The notes under the pieces are model-generated. The model worked only from the letters and a program-made list of their open reading frames with translations. It was not told the DNA's origin and ran no database searches. From positions 620,001 through 684,000 of the forward strand of contig CP050901.1 in the NCBI GenBank assembly GCA_050916095.1: DNA of 64,000 nt. Direction: 5' to 3'. Below, in pieces: positions 7,916 to 16,102 of the stretch; positions within the stretch are counted from its first letter, which is position 1; each line of letters begins with the position of its first letter. The position numbers were made by a program, and so were the translations under genes. The DNA is from JANPCX01 sp050916095. GTDB taxonomy: Bacteria; Pseudomonadota; Gammaproteobacteria; Burkholderiales; Burkholderiaceae_C.

Positions 7916-8431
7916 CTAAGTGAGAACGAGTTCGGCGATATCGTCCCACAACTCGGCCGGAATGCGGCCACGAATTTCTTTCTCCAAATGGCCTTGGCGA
8001 TTCAACAAGAACGACGTGGGCGCTTTGGCCACTGGACCGAAATTGTCTTTGTGCACTGGGTCGGCCCGCCACAAGGAAGGAAACTGCTGTTTCATCGGCA
8101 CGGTGTGGCTCAAGATGCGGTCGTAGGCTTGGACATCGGCCAAGTTTTTGTCCAAACTCACCGCCACCAACTGAAAGCCCTTGTCGCGCCAAGCACTGTA
8201 GTTGCTACGCAACTCAGGCATTTTGTCGCGGCACACCGCGCAATCAGTTGACCAAAAGAATACCAAGACGGCTTTGCCTTGTTCTTGGCTCAGGTCATAG
8301 GGTTTGGCGTTGAAGGTTTGTCCGCTGAGTTGGAAGGTTTTGCTGCTGGGTTTGGTTTGGGCATGGCTGATGGGCCCAACGCTTAACGCGGCGGCTGAGG
8401 CCAAGGCTTGGAGCAGGAATCGGCGGTTCAT
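7916..8431 (-). CDS. TlpA-family periplasmic thioredoxin-like protein
   Basis: 171 aa from ATG 8431 (MNRRFLLQ), which has an AGAGGA ribosome-binding site; the longer frame to 8494 lacks one. There is a signal peptide with ALASAAALSVGPISHAQT. The redox centre is FFWSTDCAVCRDKMPEL with a CAVC motif, and the cis-Pro segment is KAPTSFLLN. It is probably a periplasmic thiol reductase. It differs from the protein at 592-1101 in active-site dipeptide and in having a likely cleaved signal, so the two are not recent duplicates. Confidence 0.88.
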   Translation of the reverse strand: MNRRFLLQALASAAALSVGPISHAQTKPSSKTFQLSGQTFNAKPYDLSQEQGKAVLVFFWSTDCAVCRDKMPELRSNYSAWRDKGFQLVAVSLDKNLADVQAYDRILSHTVPMKQQFPSLWRADPVHKDNFGPVAKAPTSFLLNRQGHLEKEIRGRIPAELWDDIAELVLT

Positions 8432-8529
8432 AGGGCATATCCTCTGTGTTGCGTGGGGATCAGTCGTTGCATTGGGGGTGACCTTACGATGCAAAACTCA
8501 AGTCGCGGTGCATTTCGTCACAAAGGCCT

Positions 8530-9039
8530 TTAGGTCGGGGGCTGCACCACATCCACCACCGGTGCACCGGTGAGTGCCACCAATTGATCCGGCGACAGCG
8601 GGAACACACCGTGCGGGTGACCAGCAGCGGCCCAGACCACATCAAACCGGAAGAGGTCGCGGTCAATCAAGGTGACTGGTTTGCTGAGGTGGGCCAGAGG
8701 CGACACCCCACCAATCGAAAAGCCGGTTTTGGTTTTAACGAACTCTGCATCAGCGCGGCCCAGGTCGCTGTTGCTGCGCGCCGCCAAAGCAGCCACTTTT
8801 TTCTCGTCCACACGCCGATCGCCCGATGTAACGACGAGCACCGCCACATCGTCACTCTTACGTCGAAAAATCACACTCTTGGCGATTTGACCGAGGCTCA
8901 CACCCAGCACATCGGCGGCCTCTTGGGCGGTGCGTGCCGCCGTGCTCAGGAACTGCGGCGCGTGGGGGTGTTTGAGTTCGGCCAGGCGGGCGGCCACGCG
9001 CTGGAAGCCTTCGGGTTTGTCGTGGTGGGTGTCGTTCAT
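8530..9039 (-). CDS. YbaK/EbsC-family aminoacyl-tRNA deacylase
   Basis: 169 aa from the ATG at 9039 (MNDTHH); a GTG at 9060 is an alternative. Features of the ProX/YbaK editing domain: TAQEAADVLGVSLGQIAKSVIFR with the conserved lysine, VTSGDRRVDEKKVAAL, the GFSIGGVSPLAH loop, and the end motif WAAAGHPHGVFPL. These proteins hydrolyse mischarged Cys- or Ala-tRNA(Pro) in trans. Which one this is cannot be settled from the sequence alone. It is followed by no obvious partner gene. Confidence 0.9.
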   Translation of the reverse strand: MNDTHHDKPEGFQRVAARLAELKHPHAPQFLSTAARTAQEAADVLGVSLGQIAKSVIFRRKSDDVAVLVVTSGDRRVDEKKVAALAARSNSDLGRADAEFVKTKTGFSIGGVSPLAHLSKPVTLIDRDLFRFDVVWAAAGHPHGVFPLSPDQLVALTGAPVVDVVQPPT

Positions 9040-9113
9040 GGCACCGATTGTGCCGACCACGCCAGAGGGCGCTGGCCGGAATCATCGTCGGCCAGCACCA
9101 AACCCGCAGGCGC

Positions 9114-10115
9114 TCACTTCTTGGCAGCAGCCTCGGTCAAACGGCGGCCCAGTGACAGCGCATAAGGCGCGGCACGCGCCAACAGCACCGGGTCAGCCGA
9201 GGGTTTGATGCCACGTGGCAACACCAGCGGATTGAAGGTGATGTTCTCGCAGGCACCACCCGCGCCGGCTTCCACTTTGTCGATCACAAGCTTGCCTGCG
9301 GGCAGCACAACGCGACTGTCAGGCCAGACCTTGGTGGGGTCGGTCAACACATCGACAGCCTCTGCAAGCTGCACGCTGAAGCTGAAGCTCACAGGGGACT
9401 TGGCCACACGCTGGCGCAACTCGTCCGCCAGAAAATCATCGGGCAGGGTTTTGAGCTGGTCTTCGGTCAAACCCAGGGTGCCTTGCTCCGGCATGAACTG
9501 CCAGCGAACAAACTGGCTGGCACCTTTGGCGTTGACGAATTCAAACGCGTTGGTGCTCCAGTAATTCACCGCACCATAACTCGCGGGGATGGGTGCCTTG
9601 GCCAAATACGCTGCTTGCAGCAGGGTTTCAGGGTTGGCGTCGTTGAAGGCTTTGAGCTTGGCTGCGTCAGGCTTGCCAGTGGCAGGGTCCGGCGTGCGGG
9701 CTTGCAGGAAGGGTGCGAACTGCTCGGGCCGCGCGACAAAAAACACCGGTGCCGAGACATTGGCCATCATCCATTGCTCGCCATTGGGCAGGTTGAATTG
9801 CAAGGCCAAACCACGCACCGAGCGGCTCTTGTCGCTGGCTTTGGCATTGCCACCACCCAGCGAAAACCGCGCCACCACGGGCACCTTGTCGCCGTTGAAC
9901 ACAGCCGCACTCGACAGCGTGCGGCCCACGGTGTTGCCTACAAAATAACCACTGGCACACAGGCCCTTGGCCCCTGAACGACGCGAACCGGGGTGTTTGC
10001 CGAAGAGTCCTTCCAGCGCATCCACCTGTGCCTGCGGCTGAGCCACTTGGGCCGCAACAGGCAAGGTCAAGCTACCAATACCAACGGCGGCTACCGCCAA
10101 CAACAAATTCTTCAT
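9114..10115 (-). CDS. Catalase-family haem peroxidase lacking the distal histidine
   Basis: 333 aa with a signal peptide (LLLAVAAVGIGSLTLPVAAQ), so it is periplasmic like SrpA-type catalase-related peroxidases. The fold is clear: ARFSLGGGNAKASDKSRSVRGLALQF, QWMMANVSAPVFF, SVQLAEAVDVLTDPTKVWP and the proximal haem-ligand helix ARAAPYALSLGRR with its Tyr. In the distal pocket, where the family reads R-x-H-A-K-G, this protein reads RRSGAKGLCASGYF: the catalytic His is replaced by Gly. The haem ligand is therefore kept but the acid-base residue is lost, so peroxidase chemistry may be lost or changed. It stands alone on the minus strand. Confidence 0.9.
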   Translation of the reverse strand: MKNLLLAVAAVGIGSLTLPVAAQVAQPQAQVDALEGLFGKHPGSRRSGAKGLCASGYFVGNTVGRTLSSAAVFNGDKVPVVARFSLGGGNAKASDKSRSVRGLALQFNLPNGEQWMMANVSAPVFFVARPEQFAPFLQARTPDPATGKPDAAKLKAFNDANPETLLQAAYLAKAPIPASYGAVNYWSTNAFEFVNAKGASQFVRWQFMPEQGTLGLTEDQLKTLPDDFLADELRQRVAKSPVSFSFSVQLAEAVDVLTDPTKVWPDSRVVLPAGKLVIDKVEAGAGGACENITFNPLVLPRGIKPSADPVLLARAAPYALSLGRRLTEAAAKK

Positions 10116-10274
10116 GAGTGCTGCCTTTTTTGAGTGTGGTTTGAAGTGCTGACCCCTGAAACACCATGGGCCGCGCAGCCTTTGTCGGCATGCGAGTGAA
10201 CTTCTTACAAGCCATTTGGTCGTGGCGGGATTTGGCGAGTGGCAAAAAACAAGGCGTGACCCCAGCCACTGCGC

Positions 10275-10610
10275 TCAATCCAACTTCAGCACACCGCCCA
10301 CCGCACGCTCCAGCATCTCCACCAGCTCCGCCTCCATGTAGCGGTACTCGTCGGGAATGTCGAGCACATGGACCGGCTTGCCGAGCAGCATGCTCGTGAA
10401 TTCCGCTATCAGCCGGGACTTGTGTTTTTGCTCCATCACCAAAATCACATCGGCCCATTGGATGTCTTGGCCCGACACCGTGTGCCGCGCGTTGGGGCTG
10501 GTGCCGCCCGAACGCACATTCAACGCCGGGTGCCTGCGAAACACCTGCTCGGCGGTGGGACTGCGCCACTGGTTGCGGCTGCAAACGAAGAGGACGTTCA
10601 GTCGGTTCAT
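10275..10610 (-). CDS. Small LMW protein-tyrosine-phosphatase-like protein
   Basis: 111 aa from ATG 10610 (MNRLNVLFVC). It has the P-loop of low-molecular-weight phosphatases, C-x5-R (CSRNQWRS), directly after the first strand, then the usual PTAEQVFRR helix and SGGTSPNARHTVS loop. It is shorter than classical LMW-PTPs (about 150 aa) and the catalytic-acid loop is replaced by DIPDEYRYM. This subgroup is usually annotated only as phosphatase-like. It points away from the rtcB-prfH pair, with about 335 bp between the start codons, and could share a control region with it. Confidence 0.8.
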   Translation of the reverse strand: MNRLNVLFVCSRNQWRSPTAEQVFRRHPALNVRSGGTSPNARHTVSGQDIQWADVILVMEQKHKSRLIAEFTSMLLGKPVHVLDIPDEYRYMEAELVEMLERAVGGVLKLD

Positions 10611-10762
10611 GGTGTCGCCAAAAGACATCAATTGTGGCGTGCGGTATTGCCCTACATCGCACGACACCGCTACAGTTCGTCCCTCGCAGATTGGCCTCGG
10701 GCTTGTATGAGCCTTTGAGCGCTGCGATCCCCACCCCCTCAACCACTCAACAGGAGTTCAAC

Positions 10763-10816
10763 ATGCAAAAGAACACGACCTCCCTGTGGGCCAGGTCAGC
10801 GGTGGCGGGGCTTTAA
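10763..10816 (+). CDS. Possible 17-codon leader peptide or broken signal-peptide ORF
   Basis: A 17-residue ORF (MQKNTTSLWARSAVAGL) preceded by CAGGAG at a good distance. It looks like the first part of a secretion signal that stops before the hydrophobic core is complete. It lies 130 nt upstream of rtcB on the same strand. It is either a leader ORF, or the 5' remnant of a gene broken when the rtcB-prfH module arrived. A small hairpin (CCAACG...CGTTGG, 10858-10875) lies between it and rtcB. Nothing else was seen in the 335-bp gap. Confidence 0.3.
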   Translation: MQKNTTSLWARSAVAGL

Positions 10817-10945
10817 CTTAAGCCCCCCTTCTCTGCTGCGCGCCCCTCGGTGCTCTGCCAACGCCATGACGTTGGTGGTGTGCTGTGGCGTGCGCGAGCG
10901 TTCTGTCCTGGTCCGGTTTCAACTCATTTTTGAATCTGGATTTTT

Positions 10946-12094
10946 ATGGGCAATTTTGTTCAATCATTGTCGGAGCGCGCCTGCGTGGTGGCCTCCGATT
11001 CCACGTGGATGGAAGACGCTGCCACCGCGCAGCTGATCACCACCTCACAACTGGAGGGCATGCAGCGCGTCGCAGGCATGCCCGATCTGCATCCCGGGCG
11101 CGGCTACCCCGTCGGTGCGGCTTTCTTCTCGGTACAACGTTTTTATCCTGCCCTGGTCGGCAACGACATCGGCTGCGGCATGGCGCTGTGGCAGACGGAC
11201 TTGAAGGCCAGCGCCATCAAACTCGACAAGCTGGAAAAGCGCGTCGGCAACATCGACGGTCCCATGGACGACGATGTGGCCCGTGCCGAAGCCATGACCA
11301 CCTGGGGCGTGCTGCCTGGCGATCACGACAGCTCGCTGGGCACCATCGGCGGCGGCAACCACTTCGCCGAGTTTCAGCAGGTGGACACGGTGTTTGACGC
11401 CGCCGCTTTGGAGGCGCTGGGCATCAATGTGCGCTGCCTGCAATTGTTGGTGCACACCGGCTCGCGTGGTTTGGGTGAACGTGTGCTGCGCGCGCATGTC
11501 GATGCCTTCGGCCATCACGGCTTGGAGGCGGGCACGGCTGCGGCAAGCGACTACCTCGCGCAGCACGACGCCGCATTGCGTTACGCACAGTGCAACCGCG
11601 CGCTGGTGGCGCAGCGGCTGCTGGGCCATGTGCGCGCACAAGGGCAGCAGGTGCTGGACGTGCACCACAACTTTGTGACCCGCGCGGACATCCACGGCCA
11701 ATCGGGTTGGTTGCACCGAAAAGGCGCCACGCCGTCGGACGCCGGACCGGTGCTCATCCCGGGCTCGCGAGGCGACTTCAGCTACCTGGTGCGCCCCACT
11801 CGCTTGTGCCACGACACCTTGTTGTCACTCGCCCATGGTGCCGGGCGCAAGTGGATTCGTTCCGCCTGCAAAGACCGCCTGTTCAAGTTGATGACACCCA
11901 CGCAGATGGGTCGCACCGCCTTGGGCAGCCGCGTGATTTGCAACGACCGTCAACTCATCTACGAAGAAGCACCGCAGGCCTACAAAAGCATCGACAGTGT
12001 GGTGCAGGCGCTGGAAGGCGCAGGGCTGATCGAGGTGCTGGCACGCACCCGGCCCGTGTTGACCTACAAAACACGCGGGGAGTGCTGCGAATGA
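10946..12094 (+). CDS. rtcB: RtcB-family RNA ligase (PrfH-linked type)
   Basis: 382 aa, shorter than housekeeping RtcB (about 400-480). RtcB joins 2',3'-cyclic phosphate or 3'-phosphate RNA ends to 5'-OH ends using Mn2+ and GTP. The metal and guanylation residues are recognisable: NDIGCGM with the metal Cys, GTIGGGNHFAE, LLVHTGSRGLG, LDVHHNFV, the RKGATPSDAG loop, and LAHGAGRKW with the histidine that becomes guanylylated. It overlaps prfH at ATGA (12091-12094), so the two are translationally coupled. This arrangement matches the RtcB2-PrfH operons known to rescue and repair ribosomes cut in the decoding centre. Confidence 0.93.
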   Translation: MGNFVQSLSERACVVASDSTWMEDAATAQLITTSQLEGMQRVAGMPDLHPGRGYPVGAAFFSVQRFYPALVGNDIGCGMALWQTDLKASAIKLDKLEKRVGNIDGPMDDDVARAEAMTTWGVLPGDHDSSLGTIGGGNHFAEFQQVDTVFDAAALEALGINVRCLQLLVHTGSRGLGERVLRAHVDAFGHHGLEAGTAAASDYLAQHDAALRYAQCNRALVAQRLLGHVRAQGQQVLDVHHNFVTRADIHGQSGWLHRKGATPSDAGPVLIPGSRGDFSYLVRPTRLCHDTLLSLAHGAGRKWIRSACKDRLFKLMTPTQMGRTALGSRVICNDRQLIYEEAPQAYKSIDSVVQALEGAGLIEVLARTRPVLTYKTRGECCE

Positions 12095-12747
12095 TTTTGC
12101 TTCAACTCACGGCCAACACGGGGCCTGAAGAATGTTGTCGTGCGGTTCGTTTGGCGCTGGTGAAATTGCTGCACGATTGCGAGGGTGCTGGCGTGACGAC
12201 CCAAGTGCTGGAGCACACCGCCAGCGAAGTGACGGGCAATTTGCGATCGGTACTGCTCGCATTGGAAGGCGACCAAGCTGCGGCCGTCGCCCTTCGCTGG
12301 CGCGGCAGTGTCTTATGGATTAACCCCAGCCCTTACCGGCCGGGCCACAGGAGAAAGAACTGGTTCATCGGCGCGGAGGTGTTTGAAACCGATGCACCGC
12401 CAGCCACCGGCAACGCCAGCCCACTGCGCCTGCAGGACAAAGACATCCGCTACGAAACCTTACGCGCCAGCGGCCCGGGCGGCCAGCACGTCAACAAGAC
12501 CGATTCAGCCGTGCGGGCCACGCACGTGCCCACCGGCTTGAGTGTGAAAGTGCAAACCGAACGCAGCCAGCACGCCAACAAACGCCTCGCCCGCGCCTTG
12601 CTGGCCCACAAACTGGCGGCGCTGGAAACTGATGCCGCCACGTTGGCACGGCAACAGCGCTGGTTGCAACACCACGGTGTGGAGCGCGGTAATGCTGCTC
12701 GGACGTTTGTGGGGGCTGGGTTTGTGGAGCGGGTGGCGACGGGTTGA
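12091..12747 (+). CDS. prfH: Peptide chain release factor H
   Basis: 218 aa. A class I release-factor relative with the catalytic GGQ (RASGPGGQHVNKTDSAVRA) and a lysine/arginine-rich C-terminal helix (TERSQHANKRLARALL). The N-terminal half is not a codon-recognition domain like that of RF1/RF2. PrfH is known to act on damaged ribosomes stalled by decoding-centre cleavage, releasing the peptide so that the partner RtcB can re-seal 16S rRNA. Its ATG overlaps the rtcB stop. A strong hairpin follows 47 bp after its stop codon. Confidence 0.93.
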   Translation: MILLQLTANTGPEECCRAVRLALVKLLHDCEGAGVTTQVLEHTASEVTGNLRSVLLALEGDQAAAVALRWRGSVLWINPSPYRPGHRRKNWFIGAEVFETDAPPATGNASPLRLQDKDIRYETLRASGPGGQHVNKTDSAVRATHVPTGLSVKVQTERSQHANKRLARALLAHKLAALETDAATLARQQRWLQHHGVERGNAARTFVGAGFVERVATG

Positions 12748-12793
12748 TGGGCGTCGAGTCGAGGTGACTGCTGGTCTATTTGGAGCTGCGGAA

Positions 12794-12822
12794 GCGGCTC
12801 AACCATTTGCCGGTTGAGCCGC
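12794..12822 (+). terminator. Hairpin downstream of prfH
   Basis: An 11-bp perfect stem (GCGGCTCAACC pairing with GGTTGAGCCGC) with a 7-nt loop, 47 bp after the prfH stop codon. There is no U-tract, so it may stabilise or end the rtcB-prfH transcript rather than act as a classical intrinsic terminator. Confidence 0.5.
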
Positions 12823-13074
12823 CGTTCGCGCAAGCGCCCGAATTTCATACCGGCTTGACAAAGCATCGATGCCTTCAACGCGTAGCCTGAACCGATTGGG
12901 GTCACGGTCTCTCGAGGATTGTGGACGGACTATTTCAGGAAATGGAGCGGTCGTTGGGAAGAGAGCGACCGAGGCACAACAACGTCTTTATTCAGCAAAT
13001 GGAAGACTGTGACCTTGCCCCCGAAAACCGTATCCCTTGCTGAGTGATTCAATCGCAAGCAAAGGAGAGCGGAA

Positions 13075-13374
13075 ATGACGAAGAGAGCCAAAAGGGCGAG
13101 GTACACGCAGGAGTTCAAGTTCGAGGCGGTGCGGCTGGTGGAAGGCGGCCAAAGCATGGCGGCAGCGGCCAGGACGCTTGGGGTGGTTGAGCAGACGCTG
13201 TTCAACTGGATCAAAGCGCACCGCGAAGGCAAACTCAAGGGCGCTGACAGCCGGGTCAAGGTAAGCAGCGAACAAATGGAGATCAGCCGCTTGAGGGCAG
13301 AGCTGGCGCGGGTCAAGATGGAGCGCGACATCCTGGAAAAGGCCACGGCGTACTTTGCAAAGGGATCGACGTGA
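13075..13374 (+). CDS. IS3-family transposase OrfA (helix-turn-helix)
   Basis: 99 aa. An HTH domain (YTQEFKFEAVRLVEGGQSMAAAARTLGV) is followed by a leucine-rich coiled region (EISRLRAELARVKMERDILEKATAYF) that pairs with OrfB. It binds the IS ends. The frame of orfB is -1 relative to orfA and remains open upstream of the orfB GTG; a GGAAAAGG run about 35 bp before the orfA stop is a plausible slippage site for the OrfAB fusion transposase. Confidence 0.93.
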   Translation: MTKRAKRARYTQEFKFEAVRLVEGGQSMAAAARTLGVVEQTLFNWIKAHREGKLKGADSRVKVSSEQMEISRLRAELARVKMERDILEKATAYFAKGST

Positions 13375-14267
13375 AGTACGCCTTCATACAAAGCCACCGG
13401 CGGGTGTGGCCAATCTCTGTGCAGTGCCGGGTTCTGAGTGTCAGCGTGGCCGGGTATCACGAGCACTTCCTGCGGCGGGCCAGTGCGGCGCAACGACGCC
13501 ACCTCAGTGATGACGCCTTGCTGGTACACATCAAAGCAATTCACGCCCAGGTCAGGGCCAGCTACGGCTGGCCTCGCATGTGGAAAGAACTGCTGGCACG
13601 CGGCATCCGGGTGGGCAAAGACCGGGTGCAAAAGCTCATGCAATTGCACGGCATTCGCGCCAAAGGCAAACGCAGATTCAAGATCACCACCGACAGCAAA
13701 CATGATTTGCCGATTGCACCCAACCTGCTGGAGCGGCAATTCAACGTTCAAGAGCCTGACAAGGTGTGGGCGGGGGACATCACCTACATCGACACCCAAG
13801 AGGGCTGGCTGTACCTGGCAGTGGTGATTGACCTCTTCAGCCGTCAAGTGGTGGGCTGGAGCTTGCGGCAAGACATGACACGCGACATCGTCATTGATGC
13901 GCTGCGCATGGCATGGTTCAAGCGACATCCAGACAAAGGCGCAGGGCTGATCTTCCACAGCGACAGAGGCAGTCAATACGCAAGCCAAGACTTCAGGGAC
14001 GTGCTCAGTGAGTACGGAATTCAGGCGTCCATGAGCAGGCGGGGCAACTGTTGGGACAATGCGTGCAGCGAGACCTTGTTCGGGTCACTGAAGGTAGAAC
14101 GCCTACATGGGCAGCGCTTTGAAACCAGGCGGCAAGCCAAAGACGAGGTCATGGCCTGGCTGCTTTGGTACAACCAAGCCCGGCTGCACTCGACTCTGGC
14201 CTATGTCAGTCCGATGCAGTTCGAGCAAAGCTGGTTTGCGGCCCAGGCCATGCAAGCCAATTCGTGA
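13371..14267 (+). CDS. IS3-family transposase OrfB (DDE integrase)
   Basis: 298 aa if begun at the GTG that overlaps the orfA stop codon (GTGA). The rve/DDE catalytic residues are all visible: first Asp in WAGDITYIDT, second Asp in IFHSDRGSQY, Glu in CWDNACSETLFGSLKVE. The HTH_21 segment (YGWPRMWKELLARGIRVGKDRV) lies in front. The full transposase is expected to be made by -1 frameshifting from orfA. Confidence 0.93.
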   Translation: MKYAFIQSHRRVWPISVQCRVLSVSVAGYHEHFLRRASAAQRRHLSDDALLVHIKAIHAQVRASYGWPRMWKELLARGIRVGKDRVQKLMQLHGIRAKGKRRFKITTDSKHDLPIAPNLLERQFNVQEPDKVWAGDITYIDTQEGWLYLAVVIDLFSRQVVGWSLRQDMTRDIVIDALRMAWFKRHPDKGAGLIFHSDRGSQYASQDFRDVLSEYGIQASMSRRGNCWDNACSETLFGSLKVERLHGQRFETRRQAKDEVMAWLLWYNQARLHSTLAYVSPMQFEQSWFAAQAMQANS

Positions 14268-14309
14268 CTCGGTTATGGGATACGGATTACAGAGGCAAGG
14301 TCACTGTTA

Positions 14310-14885
14310 CTAAAAAGCAAATACAAACCGTACCTGACCATGTACTCCAGCGAGGCGGCGCACTTCATCAACAAAATAAGCGAAGTCCTCCGTGAAGTCA
14401 TAGTTCCACTGGGCCAGAACCTCTGACTCCCCGATCAGGACATTATCCGGCTCTCCAACGGTATGTCCGAAGTTCGCTGTTGCCCACTGCCACGGCGTGT
14501 ATTCCGACCAATCCCAATCGTCAAATTCGTTTCTCGGCGTTCGCACCGTTCGCACTGTCTTTGGCGCAATAGCCTGAAGAATCTCATCAGACAAGAGCCA
14601 GGATTCGCCGGACTCACCCATAAAAACACAACCAGGGTGGGTATCAGATTTCCTGATGCCTGCAAGCGGCGTTGGATGCCAACGCTCCTCGACAAGCTCA
14701 AAGTCCGCTGGGAATCCACGCAGTGAACTGGAGCTGAGAGGTTGTACGCAACATGTGCCCATGCGGTCACCTCCACCAGTAGTGAGCCAAGAGAAGAGTT
14801 CATAGTCACGCGCCCGGTTGTATTGGTCTGGAATATCAACCCACTGGGAAGCCACTCTGCACTGAAACACGTGGAAGATGTCCAT
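14310..14885 (-). CDS. Accessory hypothetical protein next to the IS
   Basis: 191 aa from ATG 14885 (a GTG at 14891 is an alternative). It is rich in Trp and acidic residues (FDDWDWSEYTPWQW) and opens with DIFHVFQCRVASQWVDIP...RARDYELFSWL, a pattern I associate with phage or accessory-island hypothetical proteins, but I cannot name a family. Its stop codon lies 7 bp from the IS right end, so the insertion is right behind it. Base composition is visibly lower in GC than neighbouring metabolic genes, suggesting acquired DNA. The 14886-15104 gap has the same composition and no supportable gene. Confidence 0.55.
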   Translation of the reverse strand: MDIFHVFQCRVASQWVDIPDQYNRARDYELFSWLTTGGGDRMGTCCVQPLSSSSLRGFPADFELVEERWHPTPLAGIRKSDTHPGCVFMGESGESWLLSDEILQAIAPKTVRTVRTPRNEFDDWDWSEYTPWQWATANFGHTVGEPDNVLIGESEVLAQWNYDFTEDFAYFVDEVRRLAGVHGQVRFVFAF

Positions 14886-15104
14886 GCCCACTTATGATTC
14901 TCCGAAAAATAAGCAACGAATTTCGTTACCGGGTACGCCACTCAGCCCTGGATTTGCGCGACGACGCTCCGTAACCGGTAAATTCTGTTCAAACGATAAC
15001 CCGGATAGTTACAGAACGAAGAACCGCTCAGGAGAATCGGTCAAGTACGAGGCCTGCCGCGAGAAGTTATTTCTACTGGGCTCGCAACAAAATCAGGCCA
15101 GCCC

Positions 15105-16019
15105 TCACCCCATCCTCTTCGTCAAGAGTGCACTCCCCACCCGCGACACCGGCTTGCGCCCCAGCACCTCGGAGATGAAGGCCGCCGCGTCCACCAGTTT
15201 GTCGATGTCCACCCCGGTTTCGATGCCCAGCCCATTGAGCATGAAGAGCACATCCTCGGTGCCCACATTGCCAGTGGCGCCTTTGGCATAGGGGCAGCCG
15301 CCCAGCCCCGCCACGCTGGCGTCAAAAATATGGATGCCCATTTGCAGGCAGGCATACACGTTGGCCAAGGCCTGGCCGTAGGTGTCGTGGAAATGGCCGC
15401 TGACTTCGTGCAGGGGGAAGTGCTTCAGGGCGCGCTCCATGGCGGCTTGCACTTTGAGTGGGGTACCCACGCCAATGGTGTCGGCCACGCCGCAGTGGTC
15501 CACTTGGATGTCCTTCATCAAACGGGCCACACGTTCCACTTCATCGGGGCTGACATCGCCTTGGTAGGGGCAGCCCACCGCGCAAGAGATGGCGGCGCGC
15601 ACCTTGATGCCCTGGGCATGTGCAGCGGCCACGACAGGGCGAAAACGTTCAATGCTTTCTTCAATGCTGCAGTTGATGTTGCGCTGGCTGAAGGCTTCGC
15701 TGGCGGCGGCGAAGACGACGATCTCGTCGGGTTTGATTTGGCTGTTCGCGGTGGCAGCCTCAAAGCCTTGCATGTTGGGCGTGAGCACCGAGTAACGCAC
15801 ACCGGATTGACGCTGCACACCCGCCATCACCACCGCGTTGTCGGCCATTTGCGGCACCCATTTGGGGCTGACGTAACTGGTGACTTCGATCTCTTTCAGG
15901 CCAGCCGCTTGCAGGCGGTGAACAAGTTCAATTTTGTGTTCGCTGCTGACGGGTTGTTTTTCATTCTGCAGGCCGTCGCGGGGGCCGACGTCGACGAGGG
16001 TGACTTGGGTGGGCAGCAT
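15105..16019 (-). CDS. liuE: Hydroxymethylglutaryl-CoA lyase
   Basis: 304 aa from ATG 16019 with GAAGGA in front. It cleaves HMG-CoA into acetoacetate and acetyl-CoA, the last step of leucine and isovalerate breakdown. The DRE-TIM lyase motifs are present: VDVGPRDGLQNE, the metal-binding SGHFHDTYGQAL, and the active-site glycine loop with its cysteine, VAGLGGCPYAKGATGN. It is the last of the liu genes, all on the minus strand, and is separated from liuD by a palindromic repeat. Confidence 0.95.
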   Translation of the reverse strand: MLPTQVTLVDVGPRDGLQNEKQPVSSEHKIELVHRLQAAGLKEIEVTSYVSPKWVPQMADNAVVMAGVQRQSGVRYSVLTPNMQGFEAATANSQIKPDEIVVFAAASEAFSQRNINCSIEESIERFRPVVAAAHAQGIKVRAAISCAVGCPYQGDVSPDEVERVARLMKDIQVDHCGVADTIGVGTPLKVQAAMERALKHFPLHEVSGHFHDTYGQALANVYACLQMGIHIFDASVAGLGGCPYAKGATGNVGTEDVLFMLNGLGIETGVDIDKLVDAAAFISEVLGRKPVSRVGSALLTKRMG

Positions 16020-16102
16020 GGGGGTTCCTTCAGGGTATCGACTGAACGCATTCCTATTGAGCGTGAATTCGCTGATGACGCTTGATGCAACTTGCGCTAC
16101 CC

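Larger units (their letters stand above)
13010..14303 (+). mobile_element. IS3-family insertion sequence, complete
   Basis: 1294 bp with imperfect terminal inverted repeats of about 30 bp, starting TGACCTTGCC on the left; the right end read backwards also starts TGACCTTGCC, and both carry CCGTATCCC further in. The ends are TG...CA, as in the IS3 family. The 3-bp sequence CTG flanks both sides (13007-13009 and 14304-14306) as a target-site duplication. Inside are orfA and orfB in the usual 0/-1 arrangement. Both reading frames are intact, so the element may still be active. Confidence 0.9.

Noticed and set aside
12930..13988. 352-codon minus-strand frame over the IS
   Set aside because: Antisense to orfA and orfB, which have clear HTH and DDE motifs.
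14878..15291. 137-codon plus-strand frame between the accessory ORF and liuE
   Set aside because: Its second half is antisense to liuE and is serine-rich low-complexity; the first half shows no motif and no good RBS.
15330..16085. 251-codon plus-strand frame
   Set aside because: Antisense to HMG-CoA lyase, composition biased to His and Gly, no recognisable motif.
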